From Corynebacterium comes (GTDB taxonomy: Bacteria; Actinomycetota; Actinomycetes; Mycobacteriales; Mycobacteriaceae), in NCBI RefSeq assembly GCF_009734405.1, contig NZ_CP046453.1:186001-250000 (forward strand): a stretch of 64,000 nt of DNA, written 5' to 3'. Under the pieces are notes generated by a model. The model ran no database searches and had not been told where the DNA came from. It was given only the letters and a program-made list of their open reading frames with translations. This document shows positions 61,091 through 64,000 of the stretch, piece by piece (positions within the stretch are counted from its first letter, which is position 1; each line of letters starts with the position of its first letter). Made by a program: the position numbers and the translations under genes.

Positions 61091-62098
61091 CTAGAAGATG
61101 TCGATCCGTCCGCCCAGGGTCTCGGCCTGCTCCAGCTGGCGGACCCAGCCCGGTGCACCCGGGTTGAGGCGCAGGAGCGGGCGGGAGGAGATCTTCACGG
61201 GGGACACTGACTCACCGCGGGCACCGTGGCGGGCCTCGAAACGCACCCGGGCGGCGTAACCGGTCTCGGCGAGCGTGGTGATGTCGGGGAGTGGTTTGGC
61301 CAGGGAGTCGCGGGCGTCATGGAGCAGGTCGAGCGCTTCGTCGAGGGCGAGGACGACTGCCTCGGCGTTGGTTTCGCACATGGCACGCACCAGTGAAGGC
61401 TGGGTTCCCGCGACACGTGTGGAGTCGCGGAAGCTGCCGGCCGCCAGTGACTGGGCCAGTGCGCCGCCGTTGTCGCCGACGATGGCGAGGGCCTCGGCGA
61501 AGATGTGCACGAGGTGGGAGACTCTGGCGACTGCGGCGTCGTGCCGCCCGATTCGGGCGGGGATGGCGTCGGCGCCCACCCCGAGGATCATGTGGGCGAC
61601 GTCGGTCCACAGCGCGATCCACTCGTCGGAGGCGTCCGCGGCGTGGTCGTAGGTGATCACCCAGGCTGCGCGGGTGAACAGGCCCTGACGGGAGGCGTTC
61701 CAGCCGGATTCCGCGGTGCCGGCCATGGGGTGGCTGCCGACGTACCGGTCCTCCAGTCCGCGCTCCCTGATCAGCTCATAAACCGCGGCTTTGACGGACA
61801 CGACGTCGGTGATGCCGCAGGAGGGGGCGAACTCGATGATGGCGTCAAGGAGCCCCGGGATGGCGGGCATCGGCGTCGCCAGGACGATGATCGCCTTGTC
61901 CTGTTCAGCACGCCGGAGCGTGGCTGTGAGATCGTCGGAGGCGTCGAAGCCGTCGTCGGTGGCGGCACGGGAACCGGATGCGGAGCGGTTGTAGCCGTAG
62001 ACGTGGACTCCCTGAGCGGCGAGGTCGCGCATGAGGGATCCGCCGATGAGGCCGAGGCCGAGGATGCAGATGGAGCGGGAAAGGTTCGTCGAGGTCAC
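61091..62098 (-). CDS. tyrA: Prephenate dehydrogenase
   Basis: 335 aa. It oxidises prephenate (or arogenate) in tyrosine synthesis. NAD(P) site: ILGLGLIGGSLMRDL (about residues 12-26). Catalytic His/Ser region: GSHPMAGTAESGWNAS. No chorismate mutase or ACT domain is seen. GTG 62098 is chosen: homology starts there and a longer frame runs through the promoter of the divergent gene. C. glutamicum TyrA prefers arogenate, so that is possible here. Confidence 0.93.
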   Translation of the reverse strand: MTSTNLSRSICILGLGLIGGSLMRDLAAQGVHVYGYNRSASGSRAATDDGFDASDDLTATLRRAEQDKAIIVLATPMPAIPGLLDAIIEFAPSCGITDVVSVKAAVYELIRERGLEDRYVGSHPMAGTAESGWNASRQGLFTRAAWVITYDHAADASDEWIALWTDVAHMILGVGADAIPARIGRHDAAVARVSHLVHIFAEALAIVGDNGGALAQSLAAGSFRDSTRVAGTQPSLVRAMCETNAEAVVLALDEALDLLHDARDSLAKPLPDITTLAETGYAARVRFEARHGARGESVSPVKISSRPLLRLNPGAPGWVRQLEQAETLGGRIDIF

Positions 62099-62135
62099 CT
62101 GACAAGTGTGGCACAGGCAGACTAATCTCACCCGT

Positions 62136-62633
62136 ATGGAACACGAGGAGTACGGCCAGAGTTTCGCCGTCACGGTCACCCGCACGGAGGGTGAGTGGGT
62201 GGTGCGTGCTTTTGACGATGACTTCTCCTCGCTGGACGCCTCCGTCCGGGCGGTTCGGGCTCTGCGCAGCGAAGGCCCGGCATTTGCTCTGCTCTGCGTC
62301 GACGACGACTACTTTGTCATCGTCCGCCCCAACCCCAACGGTGTGCAGGCGCTGCTGTCGGACGCGACGATGGCGGTGGACGATGATTTCGCCGCCTCCG
62401 TGCTCGAGGAGCTCGACGCGGAGATCCCCGACCTGGACCCGGACGAGCTCGACGAGGTCGACGGCTGGGCGGACGGCGATTTTGACCTGCTCGCTGACCT
62501 GGGCCTGAGCGAGGAGGTGCTCGGTGTGATCGTGGATGACACGGATACGTGGCCCACGGAGCAGCTCATCCGGATCGCCGAGGAGCTGGGGTTCGCCGAC
62601 GAGTTCATCGCCGCCGTGGGGATCGACGATTAG
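62136..62633 (+). CDS. tRNA adenosine deaminase-associated protein
   Basis: A very acidic 165-aa protein, always found beside tadA in actinobacteria. The N-terminus is FAVTVTRTEGEWVVRAFDD and the C-terminus EQLIRIAEELGFADEFIAAV. Its role in deamination is unknown. TAATCT (62123-62128) ends 7 nt before the ATG (leaderless). It is directly followed by tadA. Confidence 0.88.
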   Translation: MEHEEYGQSFAVTVTRTEGEWVVRAFDDDFSSLDASVRAVRALRSEGPAFALLCVDDDYFVIVRPNPNGVQALLSDATMAVDDDFAASVLEELDAEIPDLDPDELDEVDGWADGDFDLLADLGLSEEVLGVIVDDTDTWPTEQLIRIAEELGFADEFIAAVGIDD

Positions 62634-62676
62634 CGTCCTGCCCCGTGAGGAAGATCTGCTCCGTGCCGAGCGGCTC

Positions 62677-63108
62677 ATGCGCCGCGCCATCGAGGTCGCC
62701 CGCACCACACCTGAGGGAGACGTCCCCGTCGGCGCCGTCCTCTTCGGCCCTGACGGGCGGGAGCTGGCCACGGGCACGAACCGTCGCGAGGCTGACCGCG
62801 ATCCCACCGCCCATGCGGAGATGCTGGCGATACGCAGGGGCGTCGAGAAGCACGGCGACTCCTGGCGTCTGACGGGCTGCACCCTCGTGGTCACGCTCGA
62901 ACCGTGCACCATGTGTGCCGGCGCCATCCTCGGCGCACGCGTGGGCGAGCTCATCTTCGGCGCTTTCGAATCCAAGACCGGCGCCTGCGGCTCGCTCATC
63001 GACGCCGTCCGTGCCCCCGGTCAGCTCCATCGCCCCGCTGTCCGCGCAGGCGTGCTCGAGGGGGAGTGCGCAGGGCTGTTGGGGGATTTCTTCGGATCGT
63101 TACGTTGA
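62677..63108 (+). CDS. tadA: tRNA-specific adenosine deaminase
   Basis: It deaminates A34 to inosine in tRNA-Arg(ACG). Zinc and catalytic motifs: TAHAEMLAI (HAE at 46-48) and LEPCTMCAGAI (Cys 77 and 80, counting from ATG 62677). Family homology extends about 15 residues upstream (DLLRAERLMRRAIEVA), but no ATG, GTG or TTG occurs there after the previous stop. Either CTG 62638 or an overlapping ATT 62629 could be the true start. It is coupled to the associated protein. Confidence 0.9.
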   Translation: MRRAIEVARTTPEGDVPVGAVLFGPDGRELATGTNRREADRDPTAHAEMLAIRRGVEKHGDSWRLTGCTLVVTLEPCTMCAGAILGARVGELIFGAFESKTGACGSLIDAVRAPGQLHRPAVRAGVLEGECAGLLGDFFGSLR

Positions 63109-63188
63109 TGTTATGCGAGATTCGTCATATGTCGTTACCGTGGGAGGAACATGCACACCGATCTGATCCACGAAAGTGAGTGAACATC

Positions 63189-63401
63189 ATGAGCACATTC
63201 GAGAACAAGGCAAAGGACCTCGGCGGCAAGGCCAAGGAGGGCTTCGGCAAGGCGACCGGCAATGAGCGACTGGAGGCCGAGGGAAAGGCCGACCAGACCA
63301 AGGCCGACATCAAGGAGGGCGCTGAGAGGGCCGGCGACAAGGCCAAGGAGGCCGGCGACCGGGTCCTCGGCGCTTTCCAGGACGACGACAAGCGCCACTG
63401 A
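63189..63401 (+). CDS. CsbD family stress protein
   Basis: A 70-aa hydrophilic Lys/Asp/Glu/Gly-rich protein. It starts MSTFENKAKDLGGKAKEGFG and ends ADRAGDKAKEAGDRVLG-like repeats. CsbD proteins accumulate under stress in many bacteria; their mechanism is unknown. A GTG 9 nt upstream is an alternative start. Spacer to tadA is 80 bp, so it probably has its own promoter. Confidence 0.85.
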   Translation: MSTFENKAKDLGGKAKEGFGKATGNERLEAEGKADQTKADIKEGAERAGDKAKEAGDRVLGAFQDDDKRH

Positions 63402-63475
63402 CCCGGCGCCGGTGATTTGGCACGTCCGGACCCACTCGTTTACTCTTGACCGAGGTCGGTTATCGGCCTGAGTAA

Positions 63476-63565
63476 GGTGGCGTGTCCGAGCGGCCGAAGG
63501 TGATCGCCTCGAAAGCGATTGTTGGGTAACCCCCAACCGAGGGTTCAAATCCCTCCGCCACCGCA
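63476..63565 (+). tRNA. tRNA-Ser (CGA)
   Basis: Acceptor arms GGTGGCG (63476-63482) and CGCCACC (63558-63564) with G discriminator. Anticodon stem ATCGC/GCGAT with loop CTCGAAA, CGA at 63510-63512. A long variable arm is present. It reads UCG. CCA is not encoded. Confidence 0.96.
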
Positions 63566-63570
63566 GCTGA

Positions 63571-63603
63571 AGGCCCCGACGAGAGTCGGGGCCTTCTGTT
63601 ATT
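63571..63603 (+). terminator. Terminator of tRNA-Ser (CGA)
   Basis: Perfect 12-bp arms GAAGGCCCCGAC (63571-63582) and GTCGGGGCCTTC (63587-63598), GAGA loop, then TGTTATT. Confidence 0.88.
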
Positions 63604-63666
63604 GCCGACGACCTCGGTAGACTGTCCCTGTTTGATCGTCGACAGTGGTGAGGAAGCCCAAACCCC

Positions 63667-64000
63667 GTGGCTAAATTTCTGTTCAAGCTGGGCCGTTGGT
63701 CCTTTCACCACAAGTGGATCGTCATCCTCCTGTGGCTGGTGACCCTGGCCGGTGTCGCGGGTGCTGCGATGACCTTCCAGAAACCCTTCTCCAACCAGTT
63801 CTCCATCGGCGGCACCCCGTCCATCGACGCGACCTACACCCTGGTGGAGAAATTCCCCGAAGGCGGTAACCCCGTCAACGCGGCCGGTGTGAACGTGGTG
63901 TTCGCGGCCCCGGAGGGGCAGACCCTGTCGGAACCGCAGAACTCGGCGGCCATCGACAGGGTCGTCGGCCACATCGAGGACAACCTGCCGGACCTCACGG
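63667..64000 (+). CDS. MmpL/MMPL family transporter, N-terminal part
   Basis: The frame is open to the window end (111 codons seen). GTG start with TGAGGAAG 10 nt upstream; TAGACT at 63618-63623 is a possible -10. N-terminal FLFKLGRWSFHHKWIVILLW leads into TM1, then an extracytoplasmic segment (QFSIGGTPSIDATYTLVEKF) as in MmpL proteins that export mycolates and other lipids in Corynebacteriales. The substrate cannot be told from this part. Confidence 0.85.
   Translation, partial: MAKFLFKLGRWSFHHKWIVILLWLVTLAGVAGAAMTFQKPFSNQFSIGGTPSIDATYTLVEKFPEGGNPVNAAGVNVVFAAPEGQTLSEPQNSAAIDRVVGHIEDNLPDLT

Noticed and set aside
1-64000. CRISPR arrays, insertion sequences, rRNA genes
   Set aside because: No regularly spaced repeats, transposase motifs or rRNA-like sequence were seen on reading the window.

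Overview
The window is a chromosomal segment of a high-GC Corynebacterium (mycolic-acid-containing Actinobacteria). Evidence: the dprE1-dprE2-aftA-emb arabinan cluster with a single emb gene; glfT1-wzt-wzm galactan genes followed by a pair resembling M. tuberculosis Rv3778c/Rv3777; a dicarboxylate carrier resembling C. glutamicum DccT; and many starts with a TANNNT hexamer 6-8 nt upstream, as expected for the leaderless mRNAs common in this genus. I cannot name the species. No insertion sequence, prophage, CRISPR array or rRNA operon is visible. Layout: 1-26 kb is housekeeping and accessory metabolism, in short, tightly packed and often divergent or convergent units. It holds the end of a flavin monooxygenase, a ROK regulator, an MFS exporter, a sirtuin, a DUF885 peptidase, a pirin, two tandem AbrB-type membrane proteins, a TSUP permease, HrpB helicase, AlkB, an SDR, LysE, S4 and VOC proteins, an alkyltransferase-like (ATL) frame that runs in frame into an alcohol dehydrogenase, a YihY protein, an alpha/beta hydrolase, a DUF222-HNH protein, an M13 peptidase and a PrsW operon. 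26.7-32.7 kb is gltBD (glutamate synthase), with an AmtR-like box at the promoter. 32.8-40.5 kb is the minus-strand cell-wall operon dprE1-dprE2-aftA-emb. It makes decaprenylphosphoryl-arabinose and then uses it to prime and extend arabinan on galactan. 40.5-42.3 kb has no conventional gene. It does hold two very small ORFs (34 and 21 codons) with good ribosome sites and strong terminators; these are the best candidates for something undescribed. 42.3-51.2 kb holds small conserved proteins, GtrA, GlfT1, two small secreted proteins with C-terminal membrane segments, the Wzt/Wzm galactan exporter, a class V aminotransferase-fold protein with no lysine at all, and a quinone oxidoreductase. 51.2-64 kb holds five tRNA genes (three Ser, two identical Arg), a molybdenum-cofactor cluster (moeB-moaE-mogA-moeA, with divergent moaD), an aromatic/histidinol-phosphate aminotransferase, MgtE, a DASS carrier, TyrA, TadA with its associated protein, CsbD, and the start of an MmpL transporter. 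The main theme is arabinogalactan assembly: galactan initiation (GlfT1), export (Wzm/Wzt), arabinose donor synthesis (DprE1/E2), a possible lipid flippase (GtrA), and arabinan priming and extension (AftA, Emb). The small hydrophobic or acidic peptides and the secreted tail-anchored proteins lie inside or beside this theme.
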